Of a stretch of DNA of 64,000 nt, positions 63,501-64,000 are shown one piece after another. Position numbers and translations under genes: made by a program. Under the pieces are notes generated by a model. The model was not told the origin of the DNA. It was given only the letters and a program-made list of their open reading frames with translations, and made no database searches. Each line of letters opens with the position of its first letter. Within the stretch, counting starts at the first letter, position 1. This DNA comes from Gari tellinella (lineage: Eukaryota; Mollusca; Bivalvia; Cardiida; Psammobiidae), in NCBI GenBank assembly GCA_922989275.2, contig OV277867.1, positions 37,502,070-37,566,069 of the forward strand, written 5' to 3'.

Positions 63501-64000
63501 CTTTGACGAATATGAAATTTAACTAACTGAGAAATCTCTATAAATCGTCGATACATGTAGGTATATAATAAAGATAGATATTTTATTTAAACTTGTACAT
63601 CGTACATCGTGTTAATAGAAAATAATCAGTATACTACATACAGGTCACGGTTGTTATAAGATCGTTTCTTATAAATAGGTACGTTAATCATTTACTTCAT
63701 AGTCTGTTTGTTAAGAAATATGAGCACTTAAAGATACTGAAAACCAAAAAAGATGTCATCAAAGAAATAGTTTGTAACTGTATGCCAAACGCTTTGTTAA
63801 GGTTAGGGTCCCTGTAAAGGTGTCATAATGACAGTTTATACTGCAACATTGGTGTTTGTATTTATAGCTGAAAGTCTGTTCTACAAATTAACAAAATCTT
63901 CATCACCTAAAAGCACTTTACAAATCACACCTCATGGAACTAAACCCCTCGTTGTCCATTCACGTGACGTTGGTGTTACATAAAAAAAGTTTTAGGCGTA
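63501..64000. other. Nothing firmly recognised
   Basis: A 51-codon frame starting at ATG 63828 and ending at TAA 63981 is the only notable item and is not supported as a gene. Confidence 0.35.

Noticed and set aside
63828..63983. 51-codon frame with ATG and hydrophobic start
   Set aside because: Too short; no Kozak, splice or homology support.

Overview
The window looks like eukaryotic nuclear DNA from a mollusc, most probably a bivalve (inference). It is AT-rich and gene-poor, contains spliced coding sequence, one divergent Cys-loop receptor gene of the kind that is greatly expanded in bivalves, tRNA-derived fragments, and a very dense load of short inverted-repeat elements. There are no operons, ribosome-binding sites or other bacterial features.

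Coding content. One gene can be reconstructed with confidence: a two-exon nicotinic-type (Cys-loop) ligand-gated ion channel subunit on the minus strand at 1621-4118. Its single phase-0 intron falls exactly inside the Cys-loop. Five further stretches look like exons or exon remnants of unrecognised proteins: 9646-9903 (-), 28015-28203 (+), 28820-29119 (-), 31596-31838 (+, with an in-frame stop) and 33817-34151 (+). They have open frames, protein-like composition and in most cases plausible splice signals, but I cannot name a family for any of them.

Repeats. Most of the recognisable sequence is short non-autonomous elements, MITE-like, in several families defined by their termini. Families that use TTAA as target: A (CCCTTTCACTGCC), B (CCCTTTACCCCATA), F (CCCTTTCAACCC), I (CCCATTTATACCC). 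Families that use TA as target: C (CAGTGCTCCCTCTCTAC), D (CAGTGGAGAAAACG), E (CAGTAGAACCTCTCTATTAC). Others: H (CCCGTTTCATAAAAC), G (GGTTATAAAG), L (GACAAAACATGCC), K (no termini seen). Families with unrelated termini share one of two central palindromes. Core I (CAAACAGTTTGGATCC, then TGATCAGACGCCGCG) is in A, C, D and I, with a variant in F. Core II (AAAGCAGGTTGAAAGTAAAG, then CAGAATGCGCC) is in B and E. The two arms of each core co-vary between copies.

Larger structures. Three foldback-like elements have arms made of degenerate sub-repeats (541-1575, 12200-13173, 31450-34300). The third contains two exon-like segments. A tandem segmental duplication (about 46515-48375 and 48488-49960) shows a clean TTAA insertion with its empty counterpart. 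A roughly 7.2-kb element (50565-57746) has inverted arms, and only its right arm carries an eight-unit array. tRNA-like sequences lie near 27814, 23600, 52303 and 58470.

Layout: 1-4.1 kb receptor gene beside a foldback element; 4.1-28 kb MITEs in otherwise featureless DNA; 28-34.3 kb scattered exon candidates and the exon-bearing foldback element; 34-46 kb MITEs and quiet DNA; 46-50 kb tandem duplication; 50.5-57.8 kb the large inverted-arm element; 57.8-64 kb sparse repeats. All family names and coordinates come from reading by eye. Repeat boundaries without a stated target site are good to about 10-20 bases.
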